From Pedobacter glucosidilyticus DSM 23534 (GTDB lineage Bacteria; Bacteroidota; Bacteroidia; Sphingobacteriales; Sphingobacteriaceae): a stretch of DNA of 50,570 bases. The position numbers and the translations under genes were made by a program. How positions within the stretch are numbered: position 1 is the first letter of the stretch; each line of letters begins with the position of its first letter. Below the pieces are notes generated by a model. That model was given only the letters and a program-made list of their open reading frames with translations, had not been told where the DNA came from and made no database searches. Below, piece by piece: positions 10,009 through 19,218 of the stretch. Location of the stretch: positions 1 through 50,570 of the forward strand of contig NZ_AULF01000032.1 in assembly GCF_000425145.1 (NCBI RefSeq), given 5' to 3'.

Positions 10009-12039
10009 TTACCATTTTAAGGCCAGTCCTGTATAGTAATTTCTAGTTGCAGCCGGGTTAAAATAGCGATTACCAAAAGCATTAATATCGTTACCTAAAC
10101 TGTATTTTTCATTTAATAAATTATCAATTCCAAAAGTGATATGCAGTTTAACCCTGTTAAAAGGCACTATGTAATTTAGCTTAGTTTGTATTAAATGAAA
10201 ACCATCTGCAAAGACAGTTTCTGCATCGTTTAAAGATGTTTTTCCGTTATATTGATGCTGAACAAAAAGATTAAGTCTATCAAAAAGAAAAATATTTAAA
10301 CCATTAACCCAGTTGAGTTTAGGTATTCCCGTAAGCATATTTCCAGAGAAATTACTATTGCCAATAATATAGTTTCTAAACTCAAATTTTGATAAGGTTA
10401 TCGCATTATAATAGTCTAAGCTTTTTAATATTCTCCTGTCAGATTTGATGATATTGGCATTCAGTTGAATTTCTGCTCCTAACTGATTAGTACCACCTGC
10501 ATTTACATAAAATTCTTCATCACTAGCATCAACTCTTCTTACCAAAGCATTTTCTAAACGGTAATAAAAAGTACTTACATCAGCATAAATGCGTTCATCT
10601 CTAGTTCTAACCCTAAAACCAACTTCATAATTCCAGCCTTCTTCTGCGTTTAAAGAAGTATTAATAATTCTGTTTGATGGTCTTATTTCATCTTTAGTAG
10701 GTGTAGAATAGCCTTTACTTACTAAGGCTCTTAAAGAAAAATGCGGAATAACTAAATAAGATAAAGCAAGTTTAGGCATTAATGTTGGGTCAAAATTTAC
10801 ATTACCTTGTGCTGCTATTTGCGGTGATTGTGGAAGCGTTCTAAAATTAAATCTGTTAAAATTTAAACTTACAGAAGCTTCTGCTTTAAATTGAGGCGAG
10901 AACTGAACAGCGACCCGGTTAAATATAAACTCGTTAAAATTTTTAATTTCGTCGGCATCTCGTAAAGTTGTTGGGTTACCAGCCTGATTACCGTAATTAA
11001 TGAAATCAGTTTTTGTTCTTTGAAACTCGTAACCTAAATTCCATTGTAACTTTATATTACTTGTTTCTTTATTTTTTAGTTCTAAATAGGTTCTTAAGGC
11101 ATAAGAATTCTCATCTCTATACTCGTAATTGGTAAAGAAAGGGTTTTTAAAATCGGTTATTAAACCCGATATTCCAATATAATGTCTTAAACTATTGGTG
11201 ATTTTATAATCATGGCTTAAACCTAAAAACACATTTTTATTGTAAATACCCGTATTCAACTCTTCTGCTCTAGCTCTTGCTGCTCTTGGATTTTCTACTA
11301 ATTGTACTGCTGTTAATCCGCCTGGTGTATCATAATTCATATCGGCATAAAAGCCAGAAAATTTTAAAGTTCCATTTTGGTTATACTTCCACTTTTGCTG
11401 GGTTTGTACAAAAAGTCTTCGCATAGCGCTATTGATACGGTAGCCATCTGCTTCTTGATATGCTTGGTTAAAACTATATTCATAATTTTTAACCTGATTT
11501 TGCACACCAAAATGTTGTCCAAATAAGCCAAATGAGCCTCTTCTGGCGCTAAATTCTGATGTTTTTTCTGCTGATGAGGAATTAATTAGGACTACACCTC
11601 CAGAGTTTGCTCCAAACAAACTCCCATCTGGGCCTTTCAAAATTTCTATTCCCTTAACTGTATTTTGGTCTATTAAATTTAAGTAAGTATTACCTCCAGC
11701 ATCTGTTAATGGAAAATCATCATAATAAACTTTTACATTTCTTATTCCAAAAGGAGAACGGATTAAACTACCTCTTATAGATAAACGATAACTGCCTGGA
11801 GAACGCTCCTCCATTTTAACCCCACTAATACTGTTTAAAGCTGGTAATAAGGTGTTTTGCGTACGTTGCTCTAGCTGTACTTTATTAATAATAGTAGCCG
11901 TTGCTGGTAAGCTGATGAGGATTTGCTCGCCCAAATAAGCGTTTATTTTAACTTCATTTAATGTTTTTGTGCTATCTAGTTTTTGTGCTTGTGCAGTACC
12001 GCCAATTAAAGTAGCTAGTATTAAAAGATATAGTTTCAA
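10009..12039 (-). CDS. TonB-dependent outer-membrane receptor, PqqU/YncD-like; candidate PQQ importer
   Basis: 676 aa with signal peptide (cleavage near TAQA-Q, residue 18), a plug domain (about residues 30-160; SIRG, IEILKGPDGSLFGANSGG) and a 22-strand barrel ending in aromatic W. It lacks the carboxypeptidase-like N-terminal extension of SusC proteins and there is no SusD neighbour. Compared from memory with E. coli YncD (PqqU), it shares SIRG..IRSPFGIRNVKVYYDD, a PGGLT...NP..A.RAE block at about residues 225-250, and RYFNPA..RNY near the C-terminus. E. coli YncD takes up pyrroloquinoline quinone. The gene lies 9 nt downstream of a predicted PQQ-dependent sugar dehydrogenase, which supports the same substrate here. 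Other siderophore-like substrates remain possible. Confidence 0.85.
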   Translation of the reverse strand: MKLYLLILATLIGGTAQAQKLDSTKTLNEVKINAYLGEQILISLPATATIINKVQLEQRTQNTLLPALNSISGVKMEERSPGSYRLSIRGSLIRSPFGIRNVKVYYDDFPLTDAGGNTYLNLIDQNTVKGIEILKGPDGSLFGANSGGVVLINSSSAEKTSEFSARRGSFGLFGQHFGVQNQVKNYEYSFNQAYQEADGYRINSAMRRLFVQTQQKWKYNQNGTLKFSGFYADMNYDTPGGLTAVQLVENPRAARARAEELNTGIYNKNVFLGLSHDYKITNSLRHYIGISGLITDFKNPFFTNYEYRDENSYALRTYLELKNKETSNIKLQWNLGYEFQRTKTDFINYGNQAGNPTTLRDADEIKNFNEFIFNRVAVQFSPQFKAEASVSLNFNRFNFRTLPQSPQIAAQGNVNFDPTLMPKLALSYLVIPHFSLRALVSKGYSTPTKDEIRPSNRIINTSLNAEEGWNYEVGFRVRTRDERIYADVSTFYYRLENALVRRVDASDEEFYVNAGGTNQLGAEIQLNANIIKSDRRILKSLDYYNAITLSKFEFRNYIIGNSNFSGNMLTGIPKLNWVNGLNIFLFDRLNLFVQHQYNGKTSLNDAETVFADGFHLIQTKLNYIVPFNRVKLHITFGIDNLLNEKYSLGNDINAFGNRYFNPAATRNYYTGLALKW

Positions 12040-12048
12040 AGCGTTATA

Positions 12049-13281
12049 TTATGGTTTATTTGCTGATATTTTGAAAATAACTCCTGCGGCATCATCTGCA
12101 ACCAATAAATTTCCATCTTTTAAAAAGCATAAACCAACCGGTCTTCCGTATACTTCTGAGGTTGATGGGTTAGCAATAAAGCCAGTTAAAAAATCTTGTG
12201 GTTTGCCTTTTGCTTTGCCATTTTCAAACGGCACAAATATAACTTTATATCCCGAAAATTCTGAACGGTTCCAAGAGCCATGCTGCCCTACAAAAGCTCC
12301 ATTTTTATATTGCTCAGGAAAGGTATTGCCAGCATTAAAAGCTAATCCTAAAGATGCTGTATGAGCGCCTAAAGCAACTTCGGGTACTATTGCTTTAGCA
12401 ACAAGTTCTGGTTTAGGGTCATCTTTCCAGCGTGGGTCTGGGTGTTGGCCAAAATAAGCATAAGGCCAGCCATAAAAACCATCTTTTTGTACACTAGTTA
12501 TGTAATCGGGTACTAAATCATCACCTAAGTTATCACGCTCATTAACAGCAGTCCAAAGAGCAGAAGTGCCAGGTGCCCAATCCATACCAACAGGATTTCT
12601 TAAGCCCGTAGCAAATACTTTTTCATCTGTTCCGTCCGGATTGATTTCTAAAATACACGCTCTTCTTACTTCATGTTCCATACCGTTTTCGCCAACATTA
12701 CTTCCAGAGCCTACAGATACATATATTTTCTTTCCATCTTTACTGGCAATAATATTTCTGGTCCAGTGGTTATTGTAACCTCCGGCAGGAAGACTTAAAA
12801 TCTTATTTCCCTTATCCGTGATTTTATCTGCTGATGTTTGATACGGGAATCTCATTAAACCATCCGTATTAGCAACATAGAAATAGTTATTTAAAACCAG
12901 CATCCCAAAAGGCTGATTTAAATTCTCTAAATAAGCTAGTTTAACATCGGCAACACCATCATCATTGGTGTCTTTTAATAAAGATATTCTATTGGCACTT
13001 TTGCCTGTACCAGACTCGGCTACAAAAATATTTCCATCCTCAGCTTGGTAAATCCAACGGGGGTTATCTAATTCGGTAGCAAATTTTGTTACGGTAAATC
13101 CTGCTGGTGCTACCGGAAGTTTACCGCTAGGCCAACCTATAACTTTACTGATTTTTGTACTTGGTTGTGTTGCAAAAGGTTGTGGCAATTGCAACGAATT
13201 TTGTTGTTGACTTTGCTCTTTGTTGGTTGCACTACAGCCAGCTAAAATCAATGTTAAAAGTGTAAAAAGTGTGTTTTTCAT
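12049..13281 (-). CDS. PQQ-dependent sugar (glucose/sorbosone-type) dehydrogenase lipoprotein
   Basis: 410 aa. N-terminal lipoprotein signal with lipobox LAGC (Cys16), so it is anchored in the envelope, facing the periplasm or surface. The rest is a six-bladed beta-propeller of the soluble glucose/L-sorbosone dehydrogenase fold: GLRNPVGMDWAPGT, TAVNERDNLGDDLVPDY and FYGWPYAYFG are typical cofactor- and calcium-binding loops. It oxidises an aldose or related sugar using PQQ; electrons probably go to a cytochrome or quinone. First gene of the operon with the TonB receptor (9-nt gap) and the aldo/keto reductase. No pqq biosynthesis gene is in the window, so cofactor import through the neighbouring receptor is a natural hypothesis. 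Confidence 0.88.
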   Translation of the reverse strand: MKNTLFTLLTLILAGCSATNKEQSQQQNSLQLPQPFATQPSTKISKVIGWPSGKLPVAPAGFTVTKFATELDNPRWIYQAEDGNIFVAESGTGKSANRISLLKDTNDDGVADVKLAYLENLNQPFGMLVLNNYFYVANTDGLMRFPYQTSADKITDKGNKILSLPAGGYNNHWTRNIIASKDGKKIYVSVGSGSNVGENGMEHEVRRACILEINPDGTDEKVFATGLRNPVGMDWAPGTSALWTAVNERDNLGDDLVPDYITSVQKDGFYGWPYAYFGQHPDPRWKDDPKPELVAKAIVPEVALGAHTASLGLAFNAGNTFPEQYKNGAFVGQHGSWNRSEFSGYKVIFVPFENGKAKGKPQDFLTGFIANPSTSEVYGRPVGLCFLKDGNLLVADDAAGVIFKISANKP

Positions 13282-13401
13282 ATTTTATTTATTATCGGTA
13301 ACTCCATTTTAGAACTTTTGTTTCTGAATGGGGATTTTTAACATAAAACAATTGTGCCAAAGTAAATGTATAAGGGGATATAAATCATTAAATTAAATAT
13401 T

Positions 13402-14028
13402 ATGAAAGTATTGAAATTGAGTTTAGTTGCTGCATTCTTCTTTGTAGCATGTTCTAACAACCCAAAGGGAGACAAAGCCACAACAGCTGATGCTGAAGCA
13501 GTAGAAGCTGTAGATGGAGAAACTTTAAATGTTGACCCTACTACTTCTAGTATAACCTGGACAGGGAGTAAAGTTACTGGAAGCCACAACGGAACTATCA
13601 ATATACAATCTGGAAATGTTGTGCTTAATGAGGGTAAATTAGCAGGAGGCGAATTTGTTATTGATATGACATCCTTAACAAATAAAGATTTAGAAGCAGA
13701 TGCAGAAAATAAAGCAAAACTTGAAGGGCACTTAAAAGCTGATGATTTTTTTGCAGTTGAGAAATATCCAACAAGCAAATTTGTAATCACGAAAGTGACT
13801 TATAAAGAAGACGGAAAAGCAGAAATAGCAGGTAATTTAACCTTAAGAGATGTAACTAAAAATATTTCTTTCATGGCTGATGCACCCGCAGCTACAGAAC
13901 AAGGTTTTCATGCTATGGCTGATTTTAATATCAATAGAAAAGATTGGGGTGTGATGTACGAGGGAATGAAAGACGATTTAATTGCCGATGAAATTAACCT
14001 AAAAGTTCATTTGATGGCAAAAAAATAA
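13402..14028 (+). CDS. YceI-family lipoprotein
   Basis: 208 aa. Lipoprotein signal with lipobox FVAC (Cys near residue 16), a short acidic alanine/threonine-rich linker, then a YceI lipocalin-like barrel from about residue 45: SSITWTGSKVTGSHNGTI, a ADDFFAVEKYPTSKF block and the NINRKDWGV motif near the C-terminus. YceI proteins bind polyisoprenoid or amphiphilic lipids in the periplasm; the ligand is unknown here. It is divergent from the sugar dehydrogenase operon (120 bp between starts) and is followed at once by a strong terminator, so it is a single-gene unit. Confidence 0.92.
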   Translation: MKVLKLSLVAAFFFVACSNNPKGDKATTADAEAVEAVDGETLNVDPTTSSITWTGSKVTGSHNGTINIQSGNVVLNEGKLAGGEFVIDMTSLTNKDLEADAENKAKLEGHLKADDFFAVEKYPTSKFVITKVTYKEDGKAEIAGNLTLRDVTKNISFMADAPAATEQGFHAMADFNINRKDWGVMYEGMKDDLIADEINLKVHLMAKK

Positions 14029-14048
14029 TCCATAAAAATTCAAAGGAG

Positions 14049-14088
14049 AGGTCGGGATGATTTTAAAATCTCGACCTTTCTTTTTTTT
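14049..14088 (+). terminator. Intrinsic terminator of the YceI gene
   Basis: Stem aggtcgggat (14049-14058) pairs with atctcgacct (14068-14077) with one G-U pair, followed by a T-rich tract (14078-14088). The T tract runs into the stop codon of the convergent lactonase gene, so this terminator acts in the plus direction only. Confidence 0.85.
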
Positions 14089-15226
14089 AAAGTTTTGGTG
14101 TAAATTTTAAGCAAACTGGTGCACCAACGTTTACTGTCTCTCCACTATAGGTTAAAAGCCCAGTTTTTGTATCTCTTTTAAAAACAAAAATATCATTACT
14201 ATCTTGGTTAGCCACCAATAAGAAATTGTTACTAGGATCAATACTAAAATTTCTAGGTGTTTTTCCCTTACAGCTAACGTTATCAATTTTAGTTAAAGTG
14301 CCATTATTTTTATCTACTTTAAAAATCACTATTTCATTTGCAGTGCCGCGATTACTTGCATATAAATAATTTCCATCTTGAGATAAATGGATGTCTGCTG
14401 CCCCGTTAGTTCCTTTAAAATCAGGCGTATTCATGCTGATTCTTTGTACCTGCTTTAATTCGTGGTTTTGATGGCTGTAAACGCTAACATGAGCCGTAAG
14501 TTCTTCTACCAAATAAGCAAAAGTTCCTTTTTTGTTGAATATAAAATGTCTTGGTCCGCCACCCGGAGTTATAGCTATAGAAGGTTGTTTTGCAGGGATT
14601 AAAGGCTTATTAGCATCAGCCTGATATTGATAGGCAAAAACTTTATCGGCACCTAAATCCGGGACATAATAATGGCTCCCATCTACCGATGGATAAATAC
14701 AATGTGCATGAGGTTTATTTTGTCTTCTTTCATTGATACTAGTGCCTTCATGTTGTATAAGCTGATTAACTGGCGCTACTTCTCCATTAGCTTTAACCGG
14801 GAAAACGCTAACACTACCACCACCATAATTAGCAGTAAAAACATACTTATCATCGTTTGTTAAAGATATGTAGCAACCTCCAGGGCTAGGACTGGGCTGG
14901 AAGTTTTGATAAGAAATTTGCCCTGTTTTATTATTGAATTGGAAATAACTTACTCCAGATGTTTCTTGTTCGCTTACGCTGTAAACTTTAGTGCCTTCTT
15001 TATTAATGGTTAAATAAGATGGATTTTTAATGCCTTCCGTAGTATGTTCTAGTTTAAGTTTTCCGGTTTTACTATCAAACTCATAAACAAATATGCCTTG
15101 GTTTTGCGTTCTGGTGTAAGTGCCAACCAATAAATGGTAATAGCGCTGTTTTTTATTTTGGGCATTTACCGATAAACTTAAAGCAAAAAATAAAAAGGCA
15201 AATAGGTTTAATAAGAGATTTTTCAT
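14087..15226 (-). CDS. Secreted lactonase-family protein (6-phosphogluconolactonase fold)
   Basis: 379 aa with a signal peptide ending near SVNAQ (about residue 22) and a seven-bladed propeller of the Pgl/lactonase family: LLVGTYT, GPRHFIFNKKGTFAYLVEEL, GAADIHLSQDGNYLYASNRG and TPRNFSIDPSNNFLLVANQ. Cytoplasmic YbhE hydrolyses 6-phosphogluconolactone, but an exported form more likely acts on sugar lactones outside the cytoplasm, or has another role. It is 34 nt downstream of the L,D-transpeptidase gene on the same strand. Lactones are products of sugar dehydrogenases such as the one at 12049, a loose thematic link only. Confidence 0.88.
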   Translation of the reverse strand: MKNLLLNLFAFLFFALSLSVNAQNKKQRYYHLLVGTYTRTQNQGIFVYEFDSKTGKLKLEHTTEGIKNPSYLTINKEGTKVYSVSEQETSGVSYFQFNNKTGQISYQNFQPSPSPGGCYISLTNDDKYVFTANYGGGSVSVFPVKANGEVAPVNQLIQHEGTSINERRQNKPHAHCIYPSVDGSHYYVPDLGADKVFAYQYQADANKPLIPAKQPSIAITPGGGPRHFIFNKKGTFAYLVEELTAHVSVYSHQNHELKQVQRISMNTPDFKGTNGAADIHLSQDGNYLYASNRGTANEIVIFKVDKNNGTLTKIDNVSCKGKTPRNFSIDPSNNFLLVANQDSNDIFVFKRDTKTGLLTYSGETVNVGAPVCLKFTPKL

Positions 15227-15260
15227 ACTCCTAAAATAGGAAATTCAATCAGAAATGAAC

Positions 15261-16064
15261 CTAAATTTGGGCAGAAAAATGATTTACTACAGTTTGATAG
15301 TTTAATAATGTTGAAGTATAGTTTGGAACTTCTGCATTGATAAACAAACATGTTTTTCCTTTAATCAGGTTAATCACTTGTTGGTTTAATTCCTCTGGTA
15401 CGGCAGGGCAGCCATGACTTCTACCTAATCTGCCGTGTTTATGAATAAAATCGGTACTTACATAATCTGCACCATGCACAACAATGGCTCTTGCCCTAGC
15501 TAAATCGTTGATTCCTTTATCCAAACCATCTAGTTTTAGTGATAGGCCATGTTTACCAAAATAAGTTTCATTGGCAATATAAAACCCTAAACTACTTTGG
15601 TGAGATTCTGCCTGATTAGAAAACTTGATTGCTTTATCATCACCGCTTCCTCTTCCGTGTGCAACATAGCTATTTAGTAGTAATTTTTGATTTTTAATAT
15701 CTATAATCCACATCCTTTTTGAGGTGCTGGGCAAATCAAAATCAATAACAGTTAATATATGTTTATCATCATTTAATAAATCAGCCAGTTGCATATTTAA
15801 AAAGCCTGTAAAAGCTTTTTCAAAGACGCTTTTTGCTAAACCAGCTTCTTTAAGGTTTATTTTTTGGTAGGTATCCTGTATAAAATTTTTATAGGTTGCC
15901 AGAGTGTCTACAACCGTTTTATGGATGGTAGTATCTTGAGATATAACTTGATTGCTTTTTAAAATTGGATTTTTCCAACTGATGTTAGTTAAAGTGAAAA
16001 TAACTAAAAATAGTATCAAGATAGTAGCAGAATAGATATTGAATCTTTTTTGTATCCCTCTCAT
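15261..16064 (-). CDS. Murein L,D-transpeptidase catalytic domain (YkuD_2-type) protein
   Basis: 267 aa with an N-terminal membrane anchor (about residues 11-30). The C-terminal half holds the conserved block HGRGSGDDKAIKFSN, VHGADYVST and HGRLGRSHGCPAVP, where the cysteine of SHGCP is the expected nucleophile of the L,D-transpeptidase fold. Proteins of this type act on peptidoglycan stem peptides, making 3-3 cross-links or attaching proteins. It sits between a predicted metalloprotease (102 nt upstream) and the lactonase (34 nt downstream) on the same strand, probably in one envelope-related operon. Confidence 0.88.
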   Translation of the reverse strand: MRGIQKRFNIYSATILILFLVIFTLTNISWKNPILKSNQVISQDTTIHKTVVDTLATYKNFIQDTYQKINLKEAGLAKSVFEKAFTGFLNMQLADLLNDDKHILTVIDFDLPSTSKRMWIIDIKNQKLLLNSYVAHGRGSGDDKAIKFSNQAESHQSSLGFYIANETYFGKHGLSLKLDGLDKGINDLARARAIVVHGADYVSTDFIHKHGRLGRSHGCPAVPEELNQQVINLIKGKTCLFINAEVPNYTSTLLNYQTVVNHFSAQI

Positions 16065-16166
16065 AATGAAGATGTTTTTATCGTGATTTATAAATATATA
16101 CTAATTTAAACTAAAAGTAACCATCTTTATTTTTAAGCTGACTTAAAAATAACTTTCAGCTTACCT

Positions 16167-16823
16167 TTAAATGACTTTTGCGTATAAATACTGGTAGTTT
16201 TTCTTTTTTAAGCCACTTTTTTTACTGTGATACAATCTATATAAAGCCAGTTTATCTAAAAGTGGGATGTTTTTGTTTTCACGTACTTGTTGTTGATGTT
16301 GTAAGTCTTTAAAAATGATATTCGCCAACAGATTTTCTTCTTTAAAGGAGATATTAGAATGCCCCAACAAACCAAAAGCATGTAATAATTCGTGTCTTAG
16401 TACTTCATGTTTTTTAGGGTAAATTAATGCCGGATGCAGATAAATTGCAGCATTATAAATTTGCTTATTTTTGATGGTAGGTTTCATATAACCCAAAGGG
16501 CATTTTTGTTTTAACATCTCAAACCTTGTATGATAGGGATTAGTATCAGCATCAAAATTTATTTTTAAGTTGCCTTGATGTTTAACTAAATCTATATCTA
16601 CACTTAAATAGGGTTCAATATCTTTTATAATTTCTTGCACTGTTAAAGCATCCTCAACACTATAATTACCCGTTAGCTCTATCTTGATAGCATGTTCCCA
16701 TTTTGTATAACTATCTTGTTTGTAAAAGGCTGTTTCAGCAAAATAAAGCAATTCTGCATCGCTATACTCATGTCTGAACATGAAAATTGATGTAAATAGG
16801 AACAAAATAATGCTGTGTAACAA
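16167..16823 (-). CDS. Putative zinc metalloprotease with HExxHxxGxxGH motif (DUF2927-like)
   Basis: 218 aa, N-terminal hydrophobic signal or anchor (residues 1-16). The key feature is RHELLHAFGLLGHS at about residues 142-155: HExxH plus a glycine and a third histidine one residue further on than in the metzincin HExxHxxGxxH. Downstream the NIIFKDL and LLDKLALYRLYH blocks resemble the end of the DUF2927 family. Family assignment is from memory and moderate. The substrate is unknown; extracytoplasmic action is likely. It lies 49 nt after the histidine kinase and 102 nt before the L,D-transpeptidase on the same strand. Confidence 0.65.
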   Translation of the reverse strand: MLHSIILFLFTSIFMFRHEYSDAELLYFAETAFYKQDSYTKWEHAIKIELTGNYSVEDALTVQEIIKDIEPYLSVDIDLVKHQGNLKINFDADTNPYHTRFEMLKQKCPLGYMKPTIKNKQIYNAAIYLHPALIYPKKHEVLRHELLHAFGLLGHSNISFKEENLLANIIFKDLQHQQQVRENKNIPLLDKLALYRLYHSKKSGLKKKNYQYLYAKVI

Positions 16824-16872
16824 TAGCTTAATATTTTAAACTTATACGTTTAAGTATCAAGATTATTGCATT

Positions 16873-19056
16873 TTATGCATATTTTGGAATAGTAAACGAG
16901 ATAATTGTACCTCTACCAACAGCACTTTCTACCTTAAATTTGCCGCCAAACTTGCTCACAATATCATTACAAAAATATAAACCAAGCCCGGTGCCTCTTT
17001 CTTGGTGAGTGCCTAAAGTACTTTTATTCTTAATTGTAAATAAGTTTTGGACTTGTACTGGGCTCATCCCAATGCCATGGTCTATAACTTTTATTTCATA
17101 ATCATCTGTGTTTTCTTCCATTTGGATGATGATTTGCTTGTGTTCATAGGAAAATTTGATGGCATTAAATACTAAATTTCTTAACACAATCATACTCAGC
17201 ATAGCATCTAGTTTAATAGAAACTTGGGGATTAATCTGGTTTAAGATTCGGATGTTTTTTTCGTTTGCAAAGGGTATTAAAGATTCAATTTTACTATTGA
17301 TAAAGTTGTATAAATTTTGCTCAGTAATTTTTAAATTAAAACCCTTTAACTGAGATTTTGCCCAAAAAAGTAAGCTGTCAAGTACCTCAGAAGTGTCTTT
17401 TACATTTTTAGAAATTTCTGGAATTAAAGTTTTAAAATCATCAGCCTCTAAAATATTATTTTCCAACAATTCTAGAACAGATGATAGGTGAGTCATGGGC
17501 TTTCTTAAATCATGAGATATAATGGTAAAGATTTGGTCTTTATGTTTATTGAGTAAAGCAAAGGCCTCTGATTGTTTATTAAGCTCTACTCTACTTAATT
17601 CAATCTCATGGTTTTTCTTTGCCAAATCATCATTAATTTTCTTTTGAAGTTGATGATTTTTATAGCTGTTGATTCCAAAAAAAGCAAGAATAATCAATAT
17701 CACGATAACTAAACTTAATGTGATTCTTTGCGTTTCAATTTTAGATTCTAAAGCCTTTTTTTCTTGTTCTTTAATAAGTTTTTTGACCTGAGTTTTTTTG
17801 TCAAAATCTCTGGTAGCCATTAAAACAGTAACCTGCTTTAAGTTTTCTTCTAATTTTAAAGATTTTTCTAATTGTAAGGCCTGTTCTTGTGTTTCAAAGG
17901 CTTTTGCATAAAGCCCTTGTTGATAATAAGTTTCTTTTAAATACTGTAATAATATAATTTTTAAAGGTTTTTGATTTAAAGAATCACAAACCAGTAGCGC
18001 TTTTTCTCCAGTAAGTTTTGCGTCATTTAGTTTGTTTAGCTTATTTAATAAATTAACCTGTTGCGTAAGCGCAAAGGCTTTATGGTAATTTAAATGTTTT
18101 GTAATGGCGATTTTATAAGCAGTATCTAAATATGTTTTTGCTTGTTCGAATGTTTGAGTTTTTACATGCAGTTCACCCAGGTGACTATAATTTAAACTTA
18201 TGATTTCAAACTCTTGCAACTTTACTTTTTTGGCAAGTTCTAAAGATTTTTCTAGGTAAAATCTTGCTTTTAGTAACTCGTTTTTACTTAAGTAGTTGGC
18301 GCCTAAATTTTCATAGGCATAGCATAGTGTTGCTGTATCTTTTGAAGAAGTAGCTATCTTCTCGCTTTTTTTTAAATAATAAATTGCTTTATCATACATT
18401 TTTAGCGTAGTAAATAGCTGCCCTAAATTACTAAGAGATGTACCTAAGTCTTGCTGATTTTTTAGTAATTTATTTAAATTATAGGATTCTAAATAATGAT
18501 TAATGGCTTTTCCATAATCGCCTTGATAATCATAAATTACACCTAAATTTGTATGTATAGCTGCCAGCAGCGAAGAATCTTTTTTACCTAATACCAAGGC
18601 TTGCTGGTAATTTATAATAGATTTTTTGGTGCTATCTAAACTTTGATAGCAATATGCGATATTGAATAGTGCATCGGTCAAATAACTATTATTTTTTAGT
18701 AATTGAGCTTGTGTTTTGGCTAACTTATAATTGTTAAGTGCACTTTGATACTGATAAGAGTCTAATAAAATATTGCCTTTAATTGTATAACCTTTAAATA
18801 AACCATAAGTAAAGTTGTTTTTTTTAGAAAGGTTAAGGATTAAATGAGTAAGTTCTAATTTTTCTATTTGTATTTTTTTATCTGAATAGGTTTCTTTTAT
18901 TAATTGATGAATAGAGGTAGTATCTTTTCTTAAATCAAAAGCATAATTATGCTTTAATCCTATTATTAAGAATAAAAACGCATACAATAATCTGTGTATC
19001 TTACAGGATGTTTGAAAAAAGTTAATAAATGTTTTAAAATTGGTTATATCTCTCAT
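16873..19056 (-). CDS. TPR-repeat sensor histidine kinase
   Basis: 727 aa. An N-terminal hydrophobic segment is followed by a long helical sensor region of tetratricopeptide repeats (about residues 75-400; repeats such as AIHTNLGVIYDYQGDYGKAI), a coiled stretch, a transmembrane helix (about 437-459), a second coiled coil, then the kinase core: H-box IISHDLRKPMTHLSS (His about 515), N-box LRNLVFNAIKFS (about 632), G1 DHGIGMS and G2 GTGLGLYFC. All key residues are present. No response regulator gene adjoins it, so it is an orphan kinase. It heads the minus-strand run with the metalloprotease, L,D-transpeptidase and lactonase, hinting at an envelope signal, which is inference. Confidence 0.9.
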   Translation of the reverse strand: MRDITNFKTFINFFQTSCKIHRLLYAFLFLIIGLKHNYAFDLRKDTTSIHQLIKETYSDKKIQIEKLELTHLILNLSKKNNFTYGLFKGYTIKGNILLDSYQYQSALNNYKLAKTQAQLLKNNSYLTDALFNIAYCYQSLDSTKKSIINYQQALVLGKKDSSLLAAIHTNLGVIYDYQGDYGKAINHYLESYNLNKLLKNQQDLGTSLSNLGQLFTTLKMYDKAIYYLKKSEKIATSSKDTATLCYAYENLGANYLSKNELLKARFYLEKSLELAKKVKLQEFEIISLNYSHLGELHVKTQTFEQAKTYLDTAYKIAITKHLNYHKAFALTQQVNLLNKLNKLNDAKLTGEKALLVCDSLNQKPLKIILLQYLKETYYQQGLYAKAFETQEQALQLEKSLKLEENLKQVTVLMATRDFDKKTQVKKLIKEQEKKALESKIETQRITLSLVIVILIILAFFGINSYKNHQLQKKINDDLAKKNHEIELSRVELNKQSEAFALLNKHKDQIFTIISHDLRKPMTHLSSVLELLENNILEADDFKTLIPEISKNVKDTSEVLDSLLFWAKSQLKGFNLKITEQNLYNFINSKIESLIPFANEKNIRILNQINPQVSIKLDAMLSMIVLRNLVFNAIKFSYEHKQIIIQMEENTDDYEIKVIDHGIGMSPVQVQNLFTIKNKSTLGTHQERGTGLGLYFCNDIVSKFGGKFKVESAVGRGTIISFTIPKYA

Positions 19057-19162
19057 TATAAAAACACAGGCTAATCTACTTGTTTTTAAATTGTAAGAGA
19101 AATAGTTGTCTACATTTTTAAGTTCTTTTTTAAAATTTTAACTAAATTATGGCATTATCTCA

Positions 19163-19193
19163 TAAAAAAAGACCCGATGAGTAAATCGGGTCT
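19163..19193 (-). terminator. Intrinsic terminator of glyS
   Basis: On the minus strand a perfect 9-bp stem AGACCCGAT / ATCGGGTCT (19185-19193 and 19170-19178) with a 6-nt loop is followed by seven T (19163-19169). It lies 26 nt past the glyS stop codon. Confidence 0.9.
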
Positions 19194-19218
19194 TAAAATA
19201 TCAGTATGGGGTTTGTAT

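Noticed and set aside
13338..13790. Minus-strand ORF of 150 aa opposite the YceI gene
   Set aside because: It lies antisense to a gene with clear family motifs and reads as low-complexity Ser/Leu.
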